Assembly (NCBI GenBank): GCA_947478535.1
Contig: CANJXD010000161.1
Span: 1 to 10,698, forward strand
Reading direction: 5' to 3'
Origin: Acetobacteraceae bacterium
Lineage (GTDB): Bacteria > Pseudomonadota > Alphaproteobacteria > Acetobacterales > Acetobacteraceae
Length of the DNA: 10,698 bases
The notes under the pieces are model-generated. The model did no database searches and was not told the DNA's origin. It was given only the letters and a program-made list of their open reading frames with translations. Below, one piece after another: positions 1 through 5,779 of this stretch (within the stretch, counting starts at the first letter, position 1; each line of letters starts with the position of its first letter). A program made the position numbers and the translations under genes.

Positions 1-21
1 CGGGCGCGCCGCTTCCGCCAT
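1..21 (-). CDS. Probable start of the next operon gene, cut off by the left edge
   Basis: On the minus strand an ATG at 21-19 shares a base with the TGA stop of the binding-protein gene (TGATG), the usual form of translational coupling. The visible codons read M-A-E-A-A-R-P and stay open to the window edge. Seven codons identify nothing. The preceding genes are a permease and a binding protein of an amino-acid ABC transporter with no ATPase in view, so an ATP-binding subunit is a reasonable guess, but only a guess. Confidence 0.4.
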
Positions 22-875
22 CAGCCCGGGGCCACTTCCGTGCGCCAGTCGCGGTCCCGGAACCAATAGGCCGCACGCTCATCCAGCCAGCCATCGAGCT
101 GGCGGTTGAGGATCCAGTTGTTGAGGAAGTTCAACGCGTCCGGATCGCCCTTCCGCACCGCGATCGCGTCCGCCTGCCGCGCCAGCACTTCGGTGAAGGG
201 GCTGAACAGCACCGCCGCATGTTCCGCCACCGCGAAGCGCGGCCGCGGCGCGCTGCCGACCATGCCATGCGCGCGCCCGTTGACGACTTCGAGGATCGAC
301 TGCGCGTCATCGTCGAATTGCCGGATCGTCGCGCGCGGGAACAGGCGCTGCGCCGTGGCCAGTGCCGATGTGCCGCGCCGCGCCGCGATGGTGACGTTCG
401 GACGGTTCCACGCCTCCACCGTCGTCATGCTCTCCGCCATCCGCTTGTTCGCCGCGAGATCGACGCCGCCAGCGGAATAGGAGGCGGAGAAGTTGGCGGA
501 GAGGTTGCGCTGCGGCGTGATGGTCATGCCGCCGATGATGAAGTCGAACCGCCCGGCGAGCAGCGCGGGGATGATGCCGTCCCACGCCGTCGGCACGAAT
601 TCCGCCCGCACGCCCATATCCTGCGCGAGCCGCGTCGCGACATCGATCTCATAGCCCACCAGTTCGCCCGCGCGGTTGCGGAAAGCCCAGGGGACGAAGG
701 TCGTCATGCCGATGCGCAGCGACCCCCGCCGCTTGATCTCCTCGATCACGGAGGAAGCCGCCAGCGCCACGCGGGCATCCGCCGTTTGCGCCTGGGCCTG
801 GCTCGGGCCGATGAGGGAGCCCGCCGCCGCACCGGCGGCCGCGGGGGCGAGGAAGCGTCGTGTCAGCCAGCTCAT
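21..875 (-). CDS. Amino-acid-type ABC transporter substrate-binding protein (SBP_bac_3 family)
   Basis: A 284-residue periplasmic binding protein, the normal length for the family. It should capture a small polar, amino-acid-like solute and deliver it to the permease encoded just upstream. The N-terminus has a twin-arginine-like leader: RRF at residues 6-8, an Ala-rich core, and a likely cut after the AQAQ near residue 30. The mature part opens with the family's first strand (GSLRIGMTTF, 51-60), followed by the GYEIDVATRLA signature (74-84) and TPQR (120-123), whose Arg normally holds the ligand carboxylate. The position that usually carries the Asp contacting the ligand amino group appears to be Ser208 (context GMVGSAP), which hints at a ligand without an ordinary free alpha-amine. 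A CAGGAG ribosome site lies nine bases before the ATG at 875. The gap to the permease gene is 26 bases, so the two are almost certainly co-transcribed. Confidence 0.93.
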   Translation of the reverse strand: MSWLTRRFLAPAAAGAAAGSLIGPSQAQAQTADARVALAASSVIEEIKRRGSLRIGMTTFVPWAFRNRAGELVGYEIDVATRLAQDMGVRAEFVPTAWDGIIPALLAGRFDFIIGGMTITPQRNLSANFSASYSAGGVDLAANKRMAESMTTVEAWNRPNVTIAARRGTSALATAQRLFPRATIRQFDDDAQSILEVVNGRAHGMVGSAPRPRFAVAEHAAVLFSPFTEVLARQADAIAVRKGDPDALNFLNNWILNRQLDGWLDERAAYWFRDRDWRTEVAPG

Positions 876-901
876 GCCGGTCGTCTCCTGTTGGATGGTG
901 G

Positions 902-1711
902 TCAGGTGGCCCCGCGCAGGCGGCGTTCCAGCCCCTGCACGGCGAGGGAAAGCGTCACCGTCACCGCCAGATACAGCGCGGCGACGGTCAGCCAGATCTC
1001 GAAGGTCATGAAGGTGTCGCTGATGACGTTCCGACCTTCATTCGTCAGGTCGAAGATGGCGATGACGCTGACGATGGCGGAATGCTTGATCAGCGAAACC
1101 CCGATCCCCGCCAGCGGCGGCAGCACCACGCGCAAGGCCTGCGGCAGCACGATATGCCGATAGGCGCGCGCGCGGGAAAGTCCGAGCGTCCACGCCGCCT
1201 CCCACTGCCCCGCCGGCACGGCAAGGATGCCGCCGCGGAAGATTTCCGCCGCGAAGGCGCCCTCGAAAATCGCCAGCGCCAGCACCCCGGCCCAGAAGCG
1301 TTCGAGCCCGAGGATGGGCGCCAGGATGAAATAGACGACATAGAGCTGCACCAGCAGCGGCGTGTTGCGGATGACCTCGATATAGCCGATCGCGATCCAG
1401 CGCCCGGCGACGGAACCCGATAGCCGCAGGATGGCGGTGCCCAGGCCGATGGCGATGGTCAGCAGCAGCGCCAGCGCGCTGATCTCCAGCGTCACCGCAA
1501 GGCCCTTCAGCAGCGGGCCGGCGAAGACCTCGCCATCGAAGTCCTGGGCGATGTAGCGGGGCACGCGATACCACTGCCAATTATACCCCATCCCCGCCGC
1601 GCCACGGACCACCAGCCAGACCAGCAGCGCGGCGAAGGCCGCGAACTGCACCACATCCAGCATTGCGCGGCCACGGCGCCGCCAGGCGAGCGCGGGGGGT
1701 TCAGTCCGCAC
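902..1711 (-). CDS. Polar-amino-acid ABC transporter permease (HisM/GlnP-type)
   Basis: A 269-residue inner-membrane permease. Hydrophobic segments lie at about 19-36, 68-96, 116-136, 140-158, 196-220 and 236-259. The ATPase-docking EAA loop is clear at 171-191 (EAAWTLGLS, then HIVLPQ). The RNTPLLVQL motif at 115-123 is typical of the His/Glu/Gln permease group. The start used is GTG at 1711, which overlaps the end of the HD-protein gene by 11 bases. No strong ribosome site precedes it, so translation is probably coupled to the gene before. An internal ATG at codon 17 (1663) is the alternative and would leave all membrane segments intact. With the binding protein at 21-875 it forms a transporter that still lacks an ATPase in this window. 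Confidence 0.94.
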   Translation of the reverse strand: MRTEPPALAWRRRGRAMLDVVQFAAFAALLVWLVVRGAAGMGYNWQWYRVPRYIAQDFDGEVFAGPLLKGLAVTLEISALALLLTIAIGLGTAILRLSGSVAGRWIAIGYIEVIRNTPLLVQLYVVYFILAPILGLERFWAGVLALAIFEGAFAAEIFRGGILAVPAGQWEAAWTLGLSRARAYRHIVLPQALRVVLPPLAGIGVSLIKHSAIVSVIAIFDLTNEGRNVISDTFMTFEIWLTVAALYLAVTVTLSLAVQGLERRLRGAT

Positions 1712-2324
1712 GCGGGGCGATCAGCCGTGGCGGCCGCGACAGCACGCGGCGGACCATCGGTGCGAAGATTTCGATCGGCGCTTCCGGCAGCCCGGCGCGG
1801 ATCGTCGTCACGTCGTAGCGCGCGACGAAATCGGCGGTGGCGGCGAAATGCGGATGGCCGCGCCAGCGTTCCCGCGCGGCCGGGTCCACCGCCTCGTCCG
1901 GGTGTTCGTGGCAGTGATGCGCCTGGAACAATTGGTGCCGTTCCAGCACCCAGCGGCTGGCATCGCTGATGTAGGGGGACAGCATCGCCGAGGCGAAGGC
2001 GCCGTGGCTGCCCGGGCAGACCGTGAAGCCGACATCATGGAACAGCGCGACGACGATATACTCCTCAGCCCGCCCATCCTGCATCGCCGCCGTCGCGGCC
2101 TGCACGCTGTGGCGGAAGTTATTGACCTCATACCCGAAGCCCGGGTCGGCAGCGGTGGCCAGCAGCATGCGCAACGCGTGGTCGGCCTGGCAGGCGGCAT
2201 CGAACTGCGCCCGCTGCCGGCCGAGCAGCCCCCAATCCGGCGCACGGAAATCTTCAAGGGTGGCGGGTTCCACATACCGCCACTCCGGCCGCAGCAGCGG
2301 GGTCTTCCCGCCATCGCCCCCCAT
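1701..2324 (-). CDS. HD-domain protein, PhnZ-like putative mixed-valent diiron oxygenase
   Basis: A 207-residue cytoplasmic protein of the HD superfamily, closest by eye to the PhnZ branch. In that branch a diiron centre uses O2 to cleave a hydroxylated substrate rather than hydrolysing phosphate esters. Candidate metal ligands fall in the expected order: His72 (FRHSVQAA), His96-Asp97 (FHDVG), His107 (SHGAF), His130 (LERHQLF) and Asp171 (RYDVTTI). The 24-residue step from the first His to the HD pair matches PhnZ as I remember it. The Tyr and Glu that gate and recognise substrate in PhnZ align with Gly62 and Tyr65 here, so the substrate is probably different. The ATG at 2324 is chosen because a longer in-frame reading would lie inside the oxygenase gene, where it is low-complexity and Arg/Trp-rich. 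The gene starts seven bases after the 2-oxoglutarate oxygenase stop and overlaps the permease start. A phosphohydrolase role cannot be excluded. Confidence 0.85.
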   Translation of the reverse strand: MGGDGGKTPLLRPEWRYVEPATLEDFRAPDWGLLGRQRAQFDAACQADHALRMLLATAADPGFGYEVNNFRHSVQAATAAMQDGRAEEYIVVALFHDVGFTVCPGSHGAFASAMLSPYISDASRWVLERHQLFQAHHCHEHPDEAVDPAARERWRGHPHFAATADFVARYDVTTIRAGLPEAPIEIFAPMVRRVLSRPPRLIAPRAD

Positions 2325-2331
2325 GGCGACC

Positions 2332-3321
2332 TCAGGCGGCCGGGGTGGGGGCGCGGTAGCGGAAGGCCTTGTCGAAGTGCCCCACCACCCATTCCCCGCA
2401 CGCCATCGGCGCGTGGCGCGCCTCGGCGGCGTTGTCCAACAGGTCCCGCGGGTCCACCACCTCATGGAAGCCCGGGTCGTAGAACACCGCCACGCTCTGC
2501 CGGGCATGGCCGGAGGTATTGACCACGCGATGCGGGTTCGACCGGAAGCGGTCATTCGTCCAGCGCGCCATCAGGTCCCCGATATTCACCACGAAGGTGC
2601 CCTCGACCGGGGTCGCCATCACCCAATCCCCGCTCGCGCCACGCACCTGCAAGCCGCCGGTATTGTCCTGGTAGAGGAAGGTCAGACCGCCGTAGTCCGT
2701 ATGTGGCGCGACGCCAAACTGTTCCCGCCCCAGGTCCGGCGGCTGCGGCGGGTACCAGATCAGCGACCCACGGGCGAGCGGCCGGGTGAAACGCGGCGCG
2801 AAGAACGCCGCATCCCGCCCAAGGCTCAGCGCCAGGCCGCGCAGCACCGCCTGGCCGAGATCGAGCACCGCCTCGTAATAGGGATAGACAACCTCCCGCA
2901 GCCCCGGCATCGCCGCCGGCCACTGGTTCGGCCCCATCAGCGGCGTGCCTGCGGCGACATCCCTGTCCGTCTCCGGCAATTCGAGGCCGAAGACGAAGCT
3001 TTCCTTCAGATCCGGCCGGGCGCCGCCATACATCTTCGCCCCGCCATGGCCGATCCAGCCGCGATGGCGCTTGTTCACGGCGACCCCCGCCTTGTCCTCC
3101 TCCGGCAAGGCGAAAAAATCCCGCGCACGGCCGAAGACGGCATCGATGACCGGCTGGGGGATGCCATGGCCGGCGACGTAGAAGAAGCCGATGCGCTCGC
3201 TCGCCTCCCGCATCGCGCGGCCGGCGGCGGCACTTCCCTCGGCATCCCGCGCCACGAGGGCGGAGACATCGATAACGGGGATCTCGCTGACGGCGATCTG
3301 CTTCGCGGTCGCGTAGGTCAT
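2332..3321 (-). CDS. Fe(II)/2-oxoglutarate-dependent oxygenase, isopenicillin N synthase family
   Basis: A 329-residue soluble oxygenase with the two-part layout of its family. An N-terminal DIOX_N region covers about 13-120 (IPVIDVSAL, GFFYVAGHGIP, FFALPEEDK). The catalytic double-stranded beta-helix covers about 180-290. The iron ligands are plain: His207 and Asp209 in PHTDYGGLT, and His264 in SNPHRVVN. Arg274 and Ser276 (RQSVAVFYDPG) form the RxS pair that binds the 2-oxoglutarate carboxylate. The enzyme should hydroxylate or desaturate a small molecule; the sequence does not show which. The ATG at 3321 is preferred because a very strong ribosome site, AAGGAGAGGA, ends five bases before it. 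The ATG at 3351, which overlaps the flavoprotein stop as ATGA, is the alternative and would add ten residues. The gene sits between the flavin oxidase and the HD oxygenase in one operon. Confidence 0.94.
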   Translation of the reverse strand: MTYATAKQIAVSEIPVIDVSALVARDAEGSAAAGRAMREASERIGFFYVAGHGIPQPVIDAVFGRARDFFALPEEDKAGVAVNKRHRGWIGHGGAKMYGGARPDLKESFVFGLELPETDRDVAAGTPLMGPNQWPAAMPGLREVVYPYYEAVLDLGQAVLRGLALSLGRDAAFFAPRFTRPLARGSLIWYPPQPPDLGREQFGVAPHTDYGGLTFLYQDNTGGLQVRGASGDWVMATPVEGTFVVNIGDLMARWTNDRFRSNPHRVVNTSGHARQSVAVFYDPGFHEVVDPRDLLDNAAEARHAPMACGEWVVGHFDKAFRYRAPTPAA

Positions 3322-3326
3322 GGCGG

Positions 3327-3336
3327 TCCTCTCCTT
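3327..3336 (-). promoter_or_regulatory. Strong Shine-Dalgarno sequence deciding the oxygenase start
   Basis: Read on the minus strand this is AAGGAGAGGA, ending five bases before the ATG at 3321. It lies within the first codons of the alternative reading from 3351, and so favours the downstream start. Confidence 0.7.
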
Positions 3337-3347
3337 CGCGGGCATTG

Positions 3348-4550
3348 TCATGCGGAAGTGGGCGCGGCGGAAGCCTCACCGTCGCGCCCCGCCGCCCAGA
3401 AGGCGAGGTCGTCCATCCCGATCCGTTCCTCCACCGCCGCCGCAAGGCCGAGCGCCATCAAGGGGGCGAGCTTGAAGCCATGCCCCGAACAGGCGCTGGC
3501 CATGACCACGCCAGGCGCCGCGCCGGGCACCACCGGGCGCACCACGAAGCGATCCTCCGGCGCCATGGTGTAGAGGCAGTGCCGCGCCGCGATCACCCGG
3601 TATTCCCCGAATCGGGCGATGGCCCGGGCCCCCGCATCCAGCAGGGCCGCGATCCGCGTCGGGTTGGGCGGCTCCCGCGCCGCCTCCGGGTCCACCGTAT
3701 GGTCGGTGGCGTAGTCGCCGATCTTCAGCCGCGCGCCATCGCGCGGCGGCAGGACATAGACGCCCCCAGTCGGGTGCCCCGGCAGCCGGCAGGCAAGGAT
3801 CGGCGCCGCATCCCAGGCATCGCGCAGCGTCGGCGGCGGTTCGAGATAGGCGACGCTTTGCAGTGAAGCGCGCAGCCCCGCCTGCGCCGAGGCCTCCGGC
3901 AGCAGGCGCAGCACGCCGGTTCCCGCCGCGACAAGCGTGACATCCGCCGGCACCACGGCGCCATCCGCCAGCACCGGGCCTCCGGCCGAAAGGCGCGCGA
4001 CCTGCGCCCCGCCATGGATCGCAACGCCGAGGCGCGGCAGCAGCGCCAGCAGATCCGCCAGGATCGGCGCCGCCCGCAGCAGGCCAGACCCGGCGACCTC
4101 CATCGCCCGGATCACGCCCTGCGTGTTCAGGATGGGGATGCCGGCGGGGTCCACCGCCTCGAATCCAAGCCCCTGCCGCGCCTGGCTTTGCGCCACCGCG
4201 GCCTGCCAGGGTGATTCGTCCCGCAGCACATAGACGGCGCGTGTCGGGATCAGGCGGTCCCGCCCGGTTTCCGCGAAAAGCCGGCGCCAGGCCGTGAAGG
4301 CCGCCGGCATCATCGCGGCATACCCTTCCATCGTGCCATAGGCATGGCGGATGATGCGGCCTTCGTCGAAGGAGGATGCGGCCGGGTTAGGCAGCGCTCC
4401 GGCCTCAAGCACCGTCACGGCATGTCCTCGCCGTGCCAGCGCCCAGGCCGTGGACAGGCCGAGCACCCCCGCCCCCACCACGGCGACGCGGCGCGGTCTT
4501 TCCGCGCGGCCTTCAAGCTGGGCGGCAACCCGCGCCGTCAGGGAGTTCAT
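3348..4550 (-). CDS. FAD-dependent amine oxidase, monomeric sarcosine oxidase / N-methyl amino acid oxidase-like (DAO family)
   Basis: A 400-residue cytoplasmic flavoprotein, predicted to oxidise a secondary or N-methylated amine to an imine with H2O2 formation. The Rossmann motif VVGAGVLG has its glycines at 26, 28 and 31. GRIIRHAYG at 64-72 is the hallmark of the monomeric sarcosine oxidase / N-methyltryptophan oxidase group. Lys276 in LKIGDY sits where these enzymes keep the lysine that activates oxygen. Cys325 in RHCLYTMAPED is placed like the cysteine that binds FAD covalently, and SGHGFK ends at Lys360. His269 of sarcosine oxidase appears to be Tyr280 here, so plain sarcosine may not be the substrate. 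No later plausible start exists: the next Met is well past the FAD motif. This is the first gene of the minus-strand operon. Its ATG is only 2 bp from the divergent hydrolase start, so its promoter must lie inside that gene. Confidence 0.93.
   Translation of the reverse strand: MNSLTARVAAQLEGRAERPRRVAVVGAGVLGLSTAWALARRGHAVTVLEAGALPNPAASSFDEGRIIRHAYGTMEGYAAMMPAAFTAWRRLFAETGRDRLIPTRAVYVLRDESPWQAAVAQSQARQGLGFEAVDPAGIPILNTQGVIRAMEVAGSGLLRAAPILADLLALLPRLGVAIHGGAQVARLSAGGPVLADGAVVPADVTLVAAGTGVLRLLPEASAQAGLRASLQSVAYLEPPPTLRDAWDAAPILACRLPGHPTGGVYVLPPRDGARLKIGDYATDHTVDPEAAREPPNPTRIAALLDAGARAIARFGEYRVIAARHCLYTMAPEDRFVVRPVVPGAAPGVVMASACSGHGFKLAPLMALGLAAAVEERIGMDDLAFWAAGRDGEASAAPTSA
4540..4545 (+). promoter_or_regulatory. 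Ribosome binding site of the hydrolase gene, inside the divergent oxidase gene
   Basis: AGGGAG lies seven bases before the plus-strand ATG at 4553 and settles that start. It falls within the first four codons of the divergent flavoprotein gene, so the two genes share their control sequences with each other's coding DNA. Confidence 0.65.
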
Positions 4551-4552
4551 GG

Positions 4553-5347
4553 ATGCGCCTCGACCTGATGAGCCTCGCGGCGGTGGAACGGCATCTGGCC
4601 AGTGGCCGGCGTGGCATCATCATCCCGCTCGGCAGCCTGGAACAGCATGGCGCGCCGGGGCTGATCGGCACGGATACGCTCTGCGCCCAGGCGGTGGCGG
4701 ACCGTGCCGCGGCCCTGGCCGGGGGCATCGCAGCGCCCGTGCTCGCCTACGGCCAGGCGCAGTTCAACCTGGGCTTTTCCGGCACCGCCAGCCTGCGGCC
4801 AAGCACCCTTTCCGCGGTGCTGTTCGATGTGATGGCGAGCCTCGGGCGCGGCGGCTTCACGCGCATCCTGTTGCTGACCGGCCATGGCGGGAACATCGCC
4901 CCGGCCCAGGCGGCGATGCAGGAGGTGATGGCGGAGGTCTCGCTTGGCCGCCTCGCCTTCCCGCATCCCGTCACCGCGAAGCTGCGGGCGTGGTGGGAAG
5001 GCCCGCGCACCAAGGCGCTGGTCCAGGAATTCTACGGGGATCGGGCGGGCTTCCACGCCACGCCGAGCGAAATCGCCATCGCCATGGCCCTGCACCCTGG
5101 CCTCACCGCCGCGCCGGATGCCTGGCCGCCCTTCCGCGCCCTTGCTCCCGATGCGCTGCACGATGCCGGCGGCGACCGTCACCTCGATGCCGCGCGCCAT
5201 CGTGCCCGCTTCCCCGATGGCCCGATCGGCAGCGACCCATCGCTGGCCCGCGCCGAGCACGGGGAAGCCCTGCTGGACGCCGCCGCGCAGGATCTGGCCG
5301 AAACCTTCATGGCCTTCGAAGCCGCGCCCGATCATCCCGCGCGATAG
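4553..5347 (+). CDS. Creatininase-superfamily metal-dependent amidohydrolase
   Basis: A 264-residue cytoplasmic hydrolase; creatinine amidohydrolases are about 260. The metal-binding pattern is complete: Glu30 and His32 in GSLEQHG, Asp41 in GTDTLCAQ, His111 in LTGHGGN, and Glu173 in HATPSEIA with His168 nearby. These enzymes cleave amide bonds, often in small rings or formamides, and the superfamily includes creatininase, FAPy deformylase and inosose-related hydrolases. The HATPSEIA segment differs from the HGGVFETS-type segment of true creatininase as I recall it, and no creatinase gene is nearby, so creatinine is not a safe substrate call. The start at 4553 is backed by AGGGAG seven bases upstream. 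The 3' end overlaps the convergent RidA-family gene by 16 bases. The sarcosine-oxidase-like neighbour suggests a shared pathway, by inference only. Confidence 0.9.
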   Translation: MRLDLMSLAAVERHLASGRRGIIIPLGSLEQHGAPGLIGTDTLCAQAVADRAAALAGGIAAPVLAYGQAQFNLGFSGTASLRPSTLSAVLFDVMASLGRGGFTRILLLTGHGGNIAPAQAAMQEVMAEVSLGRLAFPHPVTAKLRAWWEGPRTKALVQEFYGDRAGFHATPSEIAIAMALHPGLTAAPDAWPPFRALAPDALHDAGGDRHLDAARHRARFPDGPIGSDPSLARAEHGEALLDAAAQDLAETFMAFEAAPDHPAR

Positions 5348-5721
5348 GCGGTCGCTTCGACCTCCACCGTGATCCCTTCGGCGAAGAAGGCGCTCATGTA
5401 GATCCAGCCGAGGGCCGGGCGGATGGTGCCGAACACCTCCCCATGCGCGCGGCCGGACTCCTTCCAGTGGGAGGGATCGACGACGTAGATGCGGGTCTTC
5501 ACCACATCCTCCATCGTCATCCCCACCGCCGCCAGGCTGTCACGGATGATGTCGAGGCAGGCAAGCGTCTGCCGATAGACATCCCCGGGATGCAGCACCG
5601 CGCCATCCGGCCCGCAGGGGCTGCACAGCGCGGTTTCGGCATAGGGGCCAACCCGCACGGCGCGGGAGTAGCCGCAGGCTACCTCCCACGGCCGGTCGGT
5701 GCTGTGAGCCCTGCGGGTCAT
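5332..5721 (-). CDS. RidA/YjgF/YER057c/UK114-family protein lacking the usual catalytic arginine
   Basis: A 129-residue, single-domain Rid-family protein of normal length. Family features include YRQTLACLDIIRDSLAAVG (49-67), DVVKTRIYVVDP (72-83) and the closing strand ITVEVEATAY (117-126). RidA itself hydrolyses enamine/imine intermediates using an Arg within a PARS-type motif before the last strand. Here that stretch reads RPALGWIYM (101-109) with Leu or Gly at the Arg position, so imine deaminase activity of the classical kind is doubtful. Non-Arg Rid subfamilies are often found beside catabolic operons and may act on other intermediates. The gene follows the binding-protein gene at 5780 by 58 bases containing two hairpins. 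An imine product of the nearby flavin oxidase would be a natural partner, but that is inference. Confidence 0.9.
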   Translation of the reverse strand: MTRRAHSTDRPWEVACGYSRAVRVGPYAETALCSPCGPDGAVLHPGDVYRQTLACLDIIRDSLAAVGMTMEDVVKTRIYVVDPSHWKESGRAHGEVFGTIRPALGWIYMSAFFAEGITVEVEATAYRAG

Positions 5722-5747
5722 GATCCCCCCGGCCGATTCAGACGTCC

Positions 5748-5778
5748 GCGACCTTCGGTCGCTACCGTCATCGGACGG
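5748..5778 (-). terminator. Two tandem hairpins between binding-protein and RidA-like genes
   Basis: GCGACC(TTC)GGTCGC at 5748-5762 is a perfect 6-bp stem, and CCGTC(ATCG)GACGG at 5765-5778 a perfect 5-bp stem. Both sit directly after the stop of the binding-protein gene on the minus strand. Neither is followed by a T run, so this is not a textbook intrinsic terminator. A role in 3'-end protection or partial attenuation would fit. Confidence 0.4.
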
Positions 5779-5779
5779 G

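Noticed and set aside
2325..2555. N-terminal extension of the HD protein to an ATG at 2555
   Set aside because: The extra 77 residues are low-complexity and Arg/Trp-rich and lie entirely inside the oxygenase gene.
1701..3321. A standard PhnY/PhnZ 2-aminoethylphosphonate pathway
   Set aside because: PhnY is a phytanoyl-CoA-hydroxylase-type enzyme whereas this partner is isopenicillin-N-synthase-like, and no phosphonate transporter of the PhnCDE type is seen.
2023..3573. A 516-codon open frame on the plus strand
   Set aside because: It lies opposite two well-supported genes, has no recognisable domain, and its Arg/Pro-rich composition is typical of the antisense frame of GC-rich genes.
3348..5347. 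A creatinine-degradation operon (creatininase, creatinase, sarcosine oxidase)
   Set aside because: No creatinase is present, the hydrolase and oxidase are divergent rather than in one operon, and both differ from the classical enzymes at active-site segments.
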